This document shows, piece after piece, positions 27,867 to 36,185 of a stretch of 46,925 nucleotides of DNA. Within the stretch, counting starts at the first letter, position 1, and the number at the start of each line of letters is the position of its first letter. The notes below the pieces were generated by a model. It was not told the origin of the DNA. It was given only the letters and a program-made list of their open reading frames with translations, and did no database searches. This DNA comes from Actinomycetes bacterium (GTDB lineage Bacteria; Actinomycetota; Actinomycetes; Mycobacteriales; Mycobacteriaceae), in the NCBI GenBank assembly GCA_029780675.1, contig JAKOYE010000250.1, positions 1-46,925 on the forward strand, read 5' to 3'. A program made the position numbers and the translations under genes.

Positions 27867-29012
27867 ATGGGCAATCCCGCAATCCGATCGTTTCGCATCG
27901 CCGTGCCGGACCGGGATCTCATCGATCTGCGGGAGCGCCTGCGCCGAACGCGCTGGCCGGAGCGGGAGTGCGTGACGGACTGGAGTCAGGGCATACCGCT
28001 GGACTACACACGGGAACTGGCCGCGTACTGGGCGGACGGCTACGACTGGCGGGCCAGGGAGGCCGCTCTGAACGGATTCGACCAGTTCGTCACCGAGATC
28101 GATGGTCTGGATATTCATTTCATCCATCAGCGCAGCACCGATCCCGATGCTCCCGCTCTGCTGATCACCCACGGCTGGCCCGGTTCGGTCGTCGAGTTCG
28201 CCAAGGTGATCGGTCCGCTGAGCCGAGACTTCCACCTGGTCTGCCCGACGCTGCCGGGCTATGGGTTCTCCGGCAAGCCGAGTTCCGCGGGCTGGACGGT
28301 GCAGCGGATCGCCGGGGCGTGGGACGTGCTGATGCGCCGGTTGGGGTACCACCGCTACGGTGCCCAGGGCGGGGACTGGGGAGCGGCGGTGACCACCGAG
28401 ATCGGCCGACAGGCCGCGGCGGAGCGGCCCCGGGGCGCCGGTTGCGTCGGAATCCACACCAACATGCCGATCGCCGCGCCCGTCGGCGACCTGACCAACC
28501 CGACCCCGGAGGAAGCCGAGGCGCTGACCGCTCTGGCGCACTACCGGAAGTGGGAGGCGGGTTACTCCACCCAGCAGTCCACCCGGCCGCAGACCCTGGG
28601 TTACGGTCTGGCCGATTCCCCGGTGGGCCAACTGGCCTGGATCGTGGAGAAGTTCCAGGCGTGGAGTGACTGCGACGGTCACCCCGAGAACGTGTTCACG
28701 CGGGACGAATTGCTGGACAACGTGATGCTGTACTGGGCCACCAACTCCGCGACATCGTCCGCGCGGCTGTACTGGGAGAGCTTCGGCACGATGGGAGGCG
28801 CGGGTCGCCGTCCGGCGAAGGTGCCGGTGCCCACCGGGGTGGCGCGCTTTCCCAAGGAGATCCTCAAGGTGCCGCGCAGTTGGTGCGAGACGGCCTACAC
28901 CCTGGTGCACTGGACGGAGATGCCGCGCGGCGGGCATTTCGCCGCCTTCGAGCAACCCGAGGTGTTCGTCGCCGACGTCCGGGCTTTCTTTACGACAGCA
29001 GTTCCCTGGTGA
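27867..29012 (+). CDS. Epoxide hydrolase with N-terminal EHN domain
   Basis: Microsomal-type epoxide hydrolase converting epoxides to diols. 381 residues. The EHN domain covers residues 1-90 (DLRERLRRTRWPE). The alpha/beta core has oxyanion HGWPGS (H102) and nucleophile AQGGDWG (D170); the catalytic His is in MPRGGHFAAFEQP near the C-terminus. Start ATG 27867 with CATAAT ending 6-7 nt upstream. Divergent from the P450 operon, so it may process epoxides made by that enzyme (inference). Its 3' end overlaps the convergent glycosyltransferase-like gene by 23 bp. Confidence 0.9.
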   Translation: MGNPAIRSFRIAVPDRDLIDLRERLRRTRWPERECVTDWSQGIPLDYTRELAAYWADGYDWRAREAALNGFDQFVTEIDGLDIHFIHQRSTDPDAPALLITHGWPGSVVEFAKVIGPLSRDFHLVCPTLPGYGFSGKPSSAGWTVQRIAGAWDVLMRRLGYHRYGAQGGDWGAAVTTEIGRQAAAERPRGAGCVGIHTNMPIAAPVGDLTNPTPEEAEALTALAHYRKWEAGYSTQQSTRPQTLGYGLADSPVGQLAWIVEKFQAWSDCDGHPENVFTRDELLDNVMLYWATNSATSSARLYWESFGTMGGAGRRPAKVPVPTGVARFPKEILKVPRSWCETAYTLVHWTEMPRGGHFAAFEQPEVFVADVRAFFTTAVPW

Positions 29013-29838
29013 AGGCGGTCTGGGGGTAGCGGGAGATCACCTCGTAGCCGCGCTGCTGGCACTCCAGGCGGGCCACCTCGTCGTTGACCAGTCGCTCGCA
29101 CTCGTCGGCCAGCGATTCGTAGGGCACGCCGACGACGGCTTCGGAGTAGAAGTCCGACACCGACGTCGACGGGTTCACCTCGCTCACCACGGCGACGGAA
29201 TTGCTCAGCAGGTAGTGCACCCGCACCACCTCGAAGATCTCCGCGGCGTGGTTGTGCATGTTGAGCACCACCTTGGACCGCGCGATGTAGGCGTCGCGTT
29301 CCTCGCCGTAGACGGCGAACAGGGTGATCAGGTTCAGCCCGCGGCGGCGGATCTCCTCGAAGACCGCCGTCCGCCGGTCGGTGACCGACCCGTAGAACAG
29401 CACGTCGATGTCGGGATTCGGCGACTTCTCGATGCGGGTCAGTTGCGGCTGGTGGCCGATCTTGAGGAGCTTGACGTCCGGAAGTCCGCGCTGGGCGAAT
29501 GCCGCCACATTGCGGGGGCTGTAGTCCCAGGTCTCGAACCTGCCGGCCCAGGCGAAGATGTTCCGGTTCCAGTCGAACGGATCCTGGTCGTAGATCTGCT
29601 CGCTGTTGACCACGATCGTCGACTCCGGCACGTGCTGGATCAGGTTCGTGTCGACCAGGTGGCAGCCGACGATGATGTTGCGCCGGCCGGTGTCGATGTC
29701 GTTGATCCGGAAGGTGGTGTCGTAACCGAGATCCTGGAGCGAATAGGTGATGAGCTCGGCCAGTTCCAACAGGCAGAAGGAGTGTGCATAGCCCTCCGGT
29801 CGGGGAAGGCAGACGTTGTATGCGGGCTCGCTGGTCAT
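28990..29838 (-). CDS. Glycosyltransferase-like protein (CgeB/GT-B-like)
   Basis: 282 residues, no signal peptide. Features resembling the C-terminal half of GT-B glycosyltransferases: IDVLFYGSVTDRRTAVFEEI, then SKVVLNMHNHAAEIFEVVR and a late acidic segment with GVPYESLADECERLV. The N-terminal part (NVCLPRPEGYAHSFCLLELA) does not match a catalytic domain I know. Such proteins occur in cell-wall and spore-coat decoration, but the substrate cannot be told. ATG 29836-29838. Confidence 0.65.
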   Translation of the reverse strand: MTSEPAYNVCLPRPEGYAHSFCLLELAELITYSLQDLGYDTTFRINDIDTGRRNIIVGCHLVDTNLIQHVPESTIVVNSEQIYDQDPFDWNRNIFAWAGRFETWDYSPRNVAAFAQRGLPDVKLLKIGHQPQLTRIEKSPNPDIDVLFYGSVTDRRTAVFEEIRRRGLNLITLFAVYGEERDAYIARSKVVLNMHNHAAEIFEVVRVHYLLSNSVAVVSEVNPSTSVSDFYSEAVVGVPYESLADECERLVNDEVARLECQQRGYEVISRYPQTAFTRELLS

Positions 29839-29866
29839 CTCGGCGGTGACGGTATCAGGGTGCGGT

Positions 29867-29872
29867 TAGCAT
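29867..29872 (+). promoter_or_regulatory. Candidate -10 box for leaderless lipoprotein transcript
   Basis: TAGCAT fits TANNNT, 8 nt before ATG 29881, with no Shine-Dalgarno in the gap. Confidence 0.45.
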
Positions 29873-29880
29873 CGGAGCCC

Positions 29881-30558
29881 ATGCGGTGGTCGGCGGTGCT
29901 GTGGGCTCCGGTCGCCGTGGCGCTCGCCGGGTGCGCGCACACCGTTTCCGGCGCGGCGGTGTTCAACCCCGCCGAGTCGATCACCCCGCTTCGGGCCGGG
30001 GACACCGGCCAGGTTCTGCTCAGCGTGTCGCAGGTGTCCGACATCGTCGGCAGCCGTCTGCAAACCGACGCCGACCGCACCCGGCCGGTCGCCGGTACCT
30101 CGGCTGCGCCGGCCTGCTCGGCCCTGGACTCGGTCGGGATGGCAGCGTTCGTCGGCGACGACTGGTCGGGAATCCGGGTGCTGCTGTTCACCGACGGCGA
30201 CCAGCATGACCGGGTGGTGTCCGAGGCGGTCGCGGTCTACCCCGACGCACAATCCGCGGCCACGGCGTTCTCGGCGGGCACCTCGGGGGTCCGGGCCTGT
30301 GACGGGCAGCGGGCGCTGAGCACCGGCAGCGAGGCCGCGTGGAAGTTCAGCGTGGACGCGGGCGGTGCCGACACGGTGCGCTGGACCAAACAGCAGATCG
30401 CCATCCCGATGACGTGGATCTGTCACGGCGAGGCCCGGTTGCGCAACAACGCCGTGCTGCAGGCGATGGCCTGTCAGGGTGATGACGGCGGACGGACCGT
30501 GGTGACGACGTTGACCGACCGGATGTCGGCCAGTGTGTGGGAACTGTCCGGCCGCTGA
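29881..30558 (+). CDS. Secreted lipoprotein with PknH-like sensor domain
   Basis: 225 residues. Short signal peptide with lipobox VALAGCAH: cleavage before Cys is expected, giving a membrane-anchored exported lipoprotein. The mature part (VSQVSDIVGSRLQ; VAVYPDAQSAATAFSAGT; a Cys in CSALDS, then VRACDG, TWICHG, AMACQG) has the paired Cys pattern and length of the mycobacterial PknH_C/LpqQ-like extracellular sensor domain. No kinase is adjacent. Leaderless-type start at ATG 29881. Ligand unknown. Confidence 0.8.
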   Translation: MRWSAVLWAPVAVALAGCAHTVSGAAVFNPAESITPLRAGDTGQVLLSVSQVSDIVGSRLQTDADRTRPVAGTSAAPACSALDSVGMAAFVGDDWSGIRVLLFTDGDQHDRVVSEAVAVYPDAQSAATAFSAGTSGVRACDGQRALSTGSEAAWKFSVDAGGADTVRWTKQQIAIPMTWICHGEARLRNNAVLQAMACQGDDGGRTVVTTLTDRMSASVWELSGR

Positions 30559-30565
30559 TCGTTGC

Positions 30566-30730
30566 TCAGAGGCTTCGGATCAGGGCGATGAGCTGGTCTT
30601 TGTTCAGGCCGGAGTAGCCCGTCGCGCCGAGTTGCCTTGCCCGTTTCTTGAGCTCGACGACGGTCCAGCCCTCGTAGGCGCATGACCGGCTGGGGCGGAA
30701 GTTCCGCACATCGTCTGCAATTTCCTGCAC
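30566..30730 (-). CDS. Small Rho_N-like (SAP-like) protein
   Basis: A short minus-strand frame ends at TGA 30566-30568 and carries CAYEGWTVVELKKRARQLG then GYSGLNKDQLIALIRSL. This is the helix-extended-helix pattern of the Rho N-terminal-like domain, also seen at the C-terminus of mycobacterial ChaB-type proteins. With GTG 30728-30730 it has 54 residues; GTG 30707-30709, after AGGAAA, gives 47. A near-perfect SigF promoter lies directly upstream in the right direction (-10 at 30740-30745), which supports a real, stress-induced gene. Possible nucleic-acid binding; function unknown. Confidence 0.6.
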   Translation of the reverse strand: MQEIADDVRNFRPSRSCAYEGWTVVELKKRARQLGATGYSGLNKDQLIALIRSL

Positions 30731-30739
30731 CAACACCCC

Positions 30740-30767
30740 ATACCCCGCGACCCTGGTGTGCCAAACC
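30740..30767 (-). promoter_or_regulatory. SigF-type promoter
   Basis: Minus strand: GGTTT (30763-30767), 17-nt spacer, GGGTAT (30740-30745). This is the mycobacterial SigF consensus as I know it (GTTT-N15-17-GGGTAT). It points away from sigF into the small Rho_N-like gene, with an expected start site near 30732-30734. Confidence 0.75.
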
Positions 30768-30788
30768 TGAACAGTCGGAGGGGTTTGG
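30761..30788. repeat. 7-bp inverted repeat flanking the sigF-region promoters
   Basis: CCAAACC (30761-30767) and GGTTTGG (30782-30788) are perfect inverted arms 14 nt apart. The left arm is the -35 of the minus-strand SigF promoter. The right arm would be a -35 toward rsbW-sigF, but its matching -10 (GGTGTC at 30803-30808) is poor. Confidence 0.6.
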
Positions 30789-30874
30789 CGACGCAGACCG
30801 ACGGTGTCCGGGGACAGATGAGGAATCCAGCAGGTGTATAGAGAAGGCGGGGGATGAGAGTGCCGGGAGGCGAG

Positions 30875-31299
30875 ATGACCGAAAAGCGTGGACCGGACGC
30901 CGTCGAGCTGAGGGTGGCGGCCAGGCTGGAGAACCTCGCCGTTCTGCGTACCCTGGTGGGCGCGGTCGGCACCTTCGCCGATCTGGACCTCGACAGTGTC
31001 GCGGATCTGCGGCTCGCGGTCGATGAGGCCTGCACCCTGCTGATCCGTTCGGCCTCGCCGGGTGCCGCGCTCGCCGTCGTCGTCGACCCCGCGGCCAGGA
31101 CGTGGTCGTGGAGGCGTCGGCGGTGTGCGACACCGATGACGTGGTCGCGCCGGGCAGCCTGAGTTGGATGGTGATGAGCTCGCTGACCGACGAGGTTCAG
31201 ATCTTTCACGACGGTGTCCAGCCCGGCGGCGAGTCCGATGCGGCCGGCCGGTTGTTCGGCATCACCCTGACCACCAGGCGGGCGGGCGCATCGCGGTGA
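30875..31299 (+). pseudogene. rsbW: Anti-sigma factor RsbW/UsfX with a one-base frameshift
   Basis: Homologue of the SigF-specific anti-sigma factor (a GHKL-type ATPase fold). Start ATG 30875 follows GGGAGG; ATG 30854 is an alternative. Residues VELRVAARLENLAVLRTLVG and DLRLAVDEACTLLIRSA match RsbW. After VVVDP the frame changes: it runs into RTWSWRRRRC and stops at 31160-31162, while family sequence continues in the frame one base back (GQDVVVEASAVCDTDDVVAP, LFGITLTTRRAG) to TGA 31297-31299. One missing base near 31091-31093 explains this. The restored frame overlaps the sigF GTG, as expected for this operon. Real mutation, assembly error and (less likely) programmed frameshifting cannot be told apart here. 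Confidence 0.8.
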
Positions 31300-32105
31300 C
31301 CGATCCGGCCGAAGCCCCGGCGTCGTCGGCCCGGTCGAGTGGGCGGTCTTCGCGGTCGGCGTCCGAATACGCCGACGTTCCCGATATGTTCCGGCGACTC
31401 GCCGCCCTGGATCCGGACTCCGAACAGTTCCGCAGGGCGCGGGACCGGATCGTCGAGCGGTGTCTGCCGCTGGCCGACCACATCGCCCGCAGATTCGAAG
31501 GGCGCGGGGAACCGCGCGATGACCTGATCCAGGTCGCGCGGGTGGGGTTGGTCAACGCCGTCATCCGTTACGACGTCGAAACCGGTTCGGACTTCGTCTC
31601 TTTCGCGGTGCCCACGATCATGGGGGAAGTGCGCCGGTACTTCCGGGACAACAGCTGGTCGGTGAAGGTCCCACGCCGGCTCAAGGAGCTGCACCTGCGG
31701 CTGGGGGCGGCGACCTCCGAGCTGTCCCAACGGCTGGGCCGGGCGCCGACCGCGTCGGAACTGGCCGACGAGCTGGGGATGGACCGCCAGGAGGTGGTCG
31801 AGGGTCTGGTGGCGGGCAGTTCGTACAACGCGTTGTCGATCGACGCCGGCCGGACCGGCGACGATGCTCCGACGATCGTCGACACCCTCGGCGCGGCGGA
31901 TCTGAACCTCGATCAGATCGAGAACCGCGAAGCGCTGCGTCCGCTGTTGGCCGCCCTGCCGGAGCGGGAACGCACGGTGCTGTTGCTGCGCTTCTTCGAC
32001 TCGCTGACCCAGACCCAGATCGCCGAGCGGGTCGGGGTGTCGCAGATGCACGTCTCCCGGTTGCTGGCCAAGTCGCTGGCGCGGCTGCGGGACGAGCTCG
32101 ACTAA
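31296..32105 (+). CDS. sigF: RNA polymerase sigma factor SigF
   Basis: Group 3 sigma factor of the general-stress/stationary-phase type (SigB/SigF clade). 269 residues. Region 2 contains LADHIARRFEGRGEPRDDLI and SFAVPTIMGEVRRYFRDNSW; region 3 VPRRLKELHLRLG; region 4 RERTVLLLRFFDSLTQTQIA with the helix-turn-helix VSQMHVSRLLAKSLARLR. GTG 31296 overlaps the restored rsbW stop (GTGA), so its translation is normally coupled to rsbW; the rsbW frameshift would end translation 134 nt early. Overlaps the convergent amine oxidase by 4 bp. Confidence 0.95.
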   Translation: MTDPAEAPASSARSSGRSSRSASEYADVPDMFRRLAALDPDSEQFRRARDRIVERCLPLADHIARRFEGRGEPRDDLIQVARVGLVNAVIRYDVETGSDFVSFAVPTIMGEVRRYFRDNSWSVKVPRRLKELHLRLGAATSELSQRLGRAPTASELADELGMDRQEVVEGLVAGSSYNALSIDAGRTGDDAPTIVDTLGAADLNLDQIENREALRPLLAALPERERTVLLLRFFDSLTQTQIAERVGVSQMHVSRLLAKSLARLRDELD

Positions 32106-33499
32106 CTCCCGAGGATCTCCTCGGCCGCCCGCAGGCCGGACCGGTACGCGCCGTGCACGGTGCCGAAGGACTGCGGGTCGGTGGCCTCGCCGGCGAAGTG
32201 GACGCGGCCGTCGACGGTGGCGGCGAGGTCGTCGCGCATCGTGGGTACCGAGCCGACCTTGGCGTAGGAGTACGAACCGAGGGCGTGCGGGTCCGATGCC
32301 CAGCGGGTGATCTGGGTAGCGACGGGATTCGGGATCGCGGGGCCGTAGATGGTGCGCAGCGTCGCCATGGCGCTGTCGACTACGGCGGTGTCACTCCATG
32401 TCTCGATCTCGCGGCCGAAGTCGGCGGCGTTGAAGCCGAGCAGGATCGGCTGCCCGGTGGGGCGGGCCACGTTGATCCACTGCGACCACTGTCCGGGCCG
32501 GTCGCTCGGAGGGACGTAGCCGATCCAGTCGGTGTCCGCCCAGAAGGGATGTGGGAAACGCAGGTAGCACTTGTTGAGCACACCGAACCCCAGTGCCGAG
32601 ATCGCCTCCGCCGTGGCCTGAGGGAGGCCGGGAACGAACGTGACCGACCCGCTCTGCAGAACGCCCAACGGCAGGGTGACGATCACCCTGGCCGCCGTGA
32701 ACGGACCCTGGTCGGTGGTGACGGTCACCGTGTCCCGGCTCCAGTCCACCCGCGTCACGGTGTGCCCGAGGAGGGTGCGCAGGCCGGTGGCGAGGCGGTC
32801 GGTGAGCTGTCGGTAGCCGCAGGGGAAGAGCACGTCGTCACCCTCGACCGGGGCGTCACTGTCGAAGTAGAGGGCCGAGATGTCGTCGACGCTGCCGGCG
32901 TACTCCTGCTCGTACTCGTTGAGCTGGTAGGACAGGAACGCCGCGTCGAGGCCGGACGGCGGGTCGGTGGCGACCGCAGCCTGCACCGCCGCCCTGATCG
33001 AGGTGTCGGTGTCCTCCTCGTCCTGGTAGCGGGTCACCGCGCCGGCGGCCCTGGTGCCCCAGGATTCGAGCCGCCGGCTCTGCTGCCCGTTCGTCTCCCG
33101 GCCATCCGGCAGGTAGTAGGTGATGCTGTCGCCGTCGGTGACGACGGTCTGCACGCCCGACTGCTGGGCCAGTCGATAGATCGGGTTGCCGTCGATGCCG
33201 TGGATCCACGAGGCACCCAGATCCAGGGGTGCGCCGGCCCATGTCGTGCTGGTCCAGATCCGTCCGCCGATGCGGTCTCTGGATTCCAGGATCAGCACGT
33301 TCCGGCCGCGGTCGGTCAGGTGCCGTGCGGCGGCCAGACCGGCGATCCCGGCACCGATGACGATGACATCGGGATCGGAGCCGTCCGTGCCGCCGGAGGA
33401 CCGGCTCGCCGGGGCGGGCGGTTCGTCCCCGCACCCGGATAGGGCGGCGACACCCGCCGCTCCCGACAGGCCAAGGAAGATCCGACGTCGCATCGTCAT
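32102..33499 (-). CDS. Exported flavin-containing amine oxidase
   Basis: FAD-dependent amine oxidase, probably acting on polyamines or other primary/secondary amines. 465 residues. The N-terminus MTMRRRIFLGLSGAAGVAAL carries a twin-arginine-like RRRIF motif followed by a lipobox-like ALSGC, suggesting export by Tat and lipid anchoring. FAD motif VIVIGAGIAGLAAARHL; RIGGRIWT; C-terminal HFAGEATDPQSFGTVHGAYR, the family signature. ATG 33497-33499 used. Last gene of the minus-strand run; converges with sigF. Confidence 0.88.
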   Translation of the reverse strand: MTMRRRIFLGLSGAAGVAALSGCGDEPPAPASRSSGGTDGSDPDVIVIGAGIAGLAAARHLTDRGRNVLILESRDRIGGRIWTSTTWAGAPLDLGASWIHGIDGNPIYRLAQQSGVQTVVTDGDSITYYLPDGRETNGQQSRRLESWGTRAAGAVTRYQDEEDTDTSIRAAVQAAVATDPPSGLDAAFLSYQLNEYEQEYAGSVDDISALYFDSDAPVEGDDVLFPCGYRQLTDRLATGLRTLLGHTVTRVDWSRDTVTVTTDQGPFTAARVIVTLPLGVLQSGSVTFVPGLPQATAEAISALGFGVLNKCYLRFPHPFWADTDWIGYVPPSDRPGQWSQWINVARPTGQPILLGFNAADFGREIETWSDTAVVDSAMATLRTIYGPAIPNPVATQITRWASDPHALGSYSYAKVGSVPTMRDDLAATVDGRVHFAGEATDPQSFGTVHGAYRSGLRAAEEILGS

Positions 33500-33545
33500 G
33501 GGACCGGGACCGGGGCCGGGGCCGGCGGCGGGGAATCCACGTTTC

Positions 33546-33872
33546 CTACCCGGTGCCGATACCCATGCCGGCCGCGAATCGGCGCACCGCCTCGGCCGCC
33601 GTCGCCGCAGCGTCGTCGTGGCCGTGACGCGCCCGGGTCGCCACCGCTGCGGTTCGCGGGTCGAGTGTCACCTCGGCCACCAGTTCCCCGGTCGTCGGCT
33701 CGCACACCGCCCATGAGTAGCTGCTGTCCGCCGCCCACCCGGCAAGGGAGTCCGAGACATAGCTCTTATCGCTCTCACCGAGATCGGCCAGCGCGGGCCG
33801 GTCGTCGATGCGCTCGTCCGCCCGCAACGCCCGCAGGTACCACCGGCCGGCGTTGATCTCGACGGGTTCCAC
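33546..33872 (-). CDS. Small GNAT-like conserved protein
   Basis: 108 residues from GTG 33870-33872. INAGRWYLRALRADERIDDR and WAVCEPTTGELVAEVTLDP recall the start of RimJ/RimL-type GNAT acetyltransferases. The acetyl-CoA-binding Q/RxxGxG/A motif is absent; the region ends HDDAAATAAEAVRRFA. So it may be a GNAT-derived protein without acetyltransferase activity. It sits 18 bp after accA3 and is probably co-transcribed. Function unknown. Confidence 0.55.
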   Translation of the reverse strand: MEPVEINAGRWYLRALRADERIDDRPALADLGESDKSYVSDSLAGWAADSSYSWAVCEPTTGELVAEVTLDPRTAAVATRARHGHDDAAATAAEAVRRFAAGMGIGTG

Positions 33873-33890
33873 GCCGGTGGCCGAACCGGG

Positions 33891-35672
33891 CTACGTGATC
33901 TCGCAGAGCACGGTGCCCTGGGTGATCGCCGCGCCGGCCTCGGCGGACAACCCGGTGATCACCCCGTCCTTGTGGGCGGTGACCGGGTTCTCCATCTTCA
34001 TGGCTTCCAGCACCACGACCAGGTCTCCGGCGGCGACGGTCTGGCCCTCCTCGACGGCGACCTTGACGACGGTGCCCTGCATGGGTGCGGTGACGGCGTC
34101 GCCGGATGCCGCGGCACCGGCGGCGGCGCCGCGCTTGCGGGCCTTGGGCTTCTTGCGGATGACACCGGGTTCACCGCCGCCGTTGCCCAGTGCCAGATCA
34201 CCGGGCAGGGAGACCTCCAGGCGGCGGCCGTCGACCTCGACGACCACCTTCTGCCGGGGCTGGGGCTCTTCCTCGTCGACCGCGCCGCCACCGGTGAACG
34301 GCTCGATGGTGTTGTCCCACTCGGTCTCGATCCAGCGGGTGTGCACGGTGAAGCCGCTCTCGTCGCCGACGAAGGCCGGGTCGCGCAGCACCGCCCGGTG
34401 GAACGGGATGACGGTCGCCAGACCTTCGACCTGGAACTCGTCGAGGGCGCGGCGGGCGCGCTGGATCGCCTCGGCCCGGGTGGCCGCGGTGACGATCAGC
34501 TTGGCCAGCATCGAGTCGAACTGCCCGCCGATCACCGAACCGGTCTCCACCCCGGAGTCCAGCCGAACGCCGGGACCGGTGGGCGGATCGAACCGGTTGA
34601 CCGGTCCGGGCGCGGGCAGGAAGCCGCGCCCGGCATCCTCGCCGTTGATCCGGAACTCGATCGAGTGTCCGCGCGGTGCCGGGTCCTCGGTGATGTCCAG
34701 TTTCTCGCCGTTGGCGATCCGGAACTGCTCGCGGACCAGGTCGATCCCCGAGGTCTCCTCGGTGACCGGGTGCTCGACCTGCAGGCGGGTGTTGACCTCC
34801 AGGAAGGAGATCAGGCCGTCCTGGCCGACCAGGTACTCGACGGTGCCCGCGCCGTAGTAGCCGGCCTCCTTGCAGATCCGCTTGGCGGACTCGTGGATCT
34901 CGGCGCGCTGGGCGTCGGTGAGGAACGGCGCCGGCGCCTCCTCGACGAGCTTCTGGAAGCGGCGCTGCAGCGAGCAGTCCCGGGTGCCGGCGACGACGAC
35001 GTTGCCGTGCTGGTCGGCGATCACCTGGGCCTCGACGTGGCGGGGCTTGTCCAGGTAGCGCTCCACGAAGCACTCGCCGCGGCCGAAGGCGGCGATGGCC
35101 TCCCGGGTGGCCGACTCGAACAGTTCGGGGATCTCCTCGAGGGTGCGGGCCACCTTCATACCGCGGCCACCGCCACCAAAGGCGGCCTTGATCGCGACGG
35201 GAACGCCGTACTCCTTGGCGAAGGCCACCACCTCATCGGCGTCCTTCACCGGGTCCGGGGTGCCCGGGACCAGCGGTGCCTTGGCGCGTGCGGCGATGTG
35301 CCGGGCGGTGACCTTGTCGCCCAGGTCACGGATGGACTGCGGGCTCGGGCCGATCCAGATCAGCCCGGCGTCGATGACGGCCTGGGCGAAATCGGCGTTC
35401 TCCGAGAGGAACCCGTAGCCGGGGTGGATCGCGTTCGCGCCGGACTTGGCCGCGGCGTCGAGGATCTTGCCGAAGTCGAGGTAGGACTCCGCGGACGTCT
35501 GCCCGCCCAGCGCGAAGGCCTCGTCGGCGAGCCGGACGTGCGGCGCGTCGGCGTCGGGTTCGGCGTAGACGGCCACACTTCCCAGACCGGCATCCCGGGC
35601 TGCCCGGATCACCCGGACCGCGATCTCGCCGCGGTTGGCGACGAGGACCTTGGAGATGGTCTGACTGGGCAC
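33891..35672 (-). CDS. accA3: Acyl-CoA carboxylase alpha chain (biotin carboxylase + BCCP)
   Basis: Carboxylates biotin with ATP and bicarbonate; partner of AccD-type carboxyltransferases for malonyl-CoA and methylmalonyl-CoA supply. 593 residues. Biotin carboxylase: [22 protein letters not shown]-grasp [31 protein letters not shown], then [12 protein letters not shown]. The C-terminal biotinyl domain has [12 protein letters not shown] with biotinylated K559. GTG 35670-35672 is preceded by AGGAGG at good spacing. A 53-bp AT-richer gap to sufE may hold its own promoter. Confidence 0.96.
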   Translation of the reverse strand: MPSQTISKVLVANRGEIAVRVIRAARDAGLGSVAVYAEPDADAPHVRLADEAFALGGQTSAESYLDFGKILDAAAKSGANAIHPGYGFLSENADFAQAVIDAGLIWIGPSPQSIRDLGDKVTARHIAARAKAPLVPGTPDPVKDADEVVAFAKEYGVPVAIKAAFGGGGRGMKVARTLEEIPELFESATREAIAAFGRGECFVERYLDKPRHVEAQVIADQHGNVVVAGTRDCSLQRRFQKLVEEAPAPFLTDAQRAEIHESAKRICKEAGYYGAGTVEYLVGQDGLISFLEVNTRLQVEHPVTEETSGIDLVREQFRIANGEKLDITEDPAPRGHSIEFRINGEDAGRGFLPAPGPVNRFDPPTGPGVRLDSGVETGSVIGGQFDSMLAKLIVTAATRAEAIQRARRALDEFQVEGLATVIPFHRAVLRDPAFVGDESGFTVHTRWIETEWDNTIEPFTGGGAVDEEEPQPRQKVVVEVDGRRLEVSLPGDLALGNGGGEPGVIRKKPKARKRGAAAGAAASGDAVTAPMQGTVVKVAVEEGQTVAAGDLVVVLEAMKMENPVTAHKDGVITGLSAEAGAAITQGTVLCEIT

Positions 35673-35725
35673 GCGCGCCTCCTGGACTTTAAGGACTGGT
35701 TAAAAGAATAAGGTTCGCAGCGAGT

Positions 35726-36184
35726 CTAGAGCCCGGTTATGGCGCCCGATGTGGGGGTCGGGGGCTTGAGCCGCCGTTTGATCCTGGTCAGCATCGCCGA
35801 CATGCCGCGTAACCGCAGCGGGCTGATCAGTGTGGCGAGTCCCAGCTGGGCGTAGAAGTCGTCGGGCACGGCCAGGATGTCGGCCGCCGGCTGCCCATCC
35901 AGTCCGGCGTGCAGGATGGCCGCGAACCCCCGGGTGGTGGGCGCCTCGGCCGGCGCGCTGAAGTACAGCCGCACTCGCTGCGGGTCGTCGGCGTCGACAT
36001 GCAGGAACAGCGGGGACTGGCATTCGGGCACCGGTTCCATCGCCGCCTCCTCCAGGTCGGCGGGCAGCGCCGGCAGCTCCTGGGCGAGCTCGAGCAGCAG
36101 GGCGAGCTTGTCCTGGCCGGACACCTCGGCGAACTCGCCGACCACCTCGGCCAGCGGTTCCGGCATGCTCACGCCGGCAGCCAC
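35726..36184 (-). CDS. sufE: SufE-family protein
   Basis: Sulfur-acceptor family that in other systems takes persulfide from SufS. 152 residues: the region around [17 protein letters not shown] contains the conserved acceptor Cys; [15 protein letters not shown] and [20 protein letters not shown] follow as in SufE/Rv3284. GTG 36182-36184 aligns with the M. tuberculosis start; ATG 36164-36166 is an alternative. It begins 1 nt after the sseA stop, so the rhodanese SseA and SufE are probably translated together as a sulfur-transfer pair. Confidence 0.9.
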   Translation of the reverse strand: MAAGVSMPEPLAEVVGEFAEVSGQDKLALLLELAQELPALPADLEEAAMEPVPECQSPLFLHVDADDPQRVRLYFSAPAEAPTTRGFAAILHAGLDGQPAADILAVPDDFYAQLGLATLISPLRLRGMSAMLTRIKRRLKPPTPTSGAITGL

Positions 36185-36185
36185 A

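Noticed and set aside
30782..30808. Forward SigF promoter before rsbW
   Set aside because: The -35 GGTTT is good but the -10 GGTGTC matches the consensus poorly, so it is not listed as a promoter feature.
31085..31100. Programmed -1 frameshift in rsbW
   Set aside because: No X-XXY-YYZ slippery heptamer or downstream structure is evident; a simple base loss or read error is more likely.
33500..33530. GGGACC/GGGGCC tandem run before the amine oxidase start
   Set aside because: Short, simple GC-rich hexamer drift; no link to a gene end or known element.
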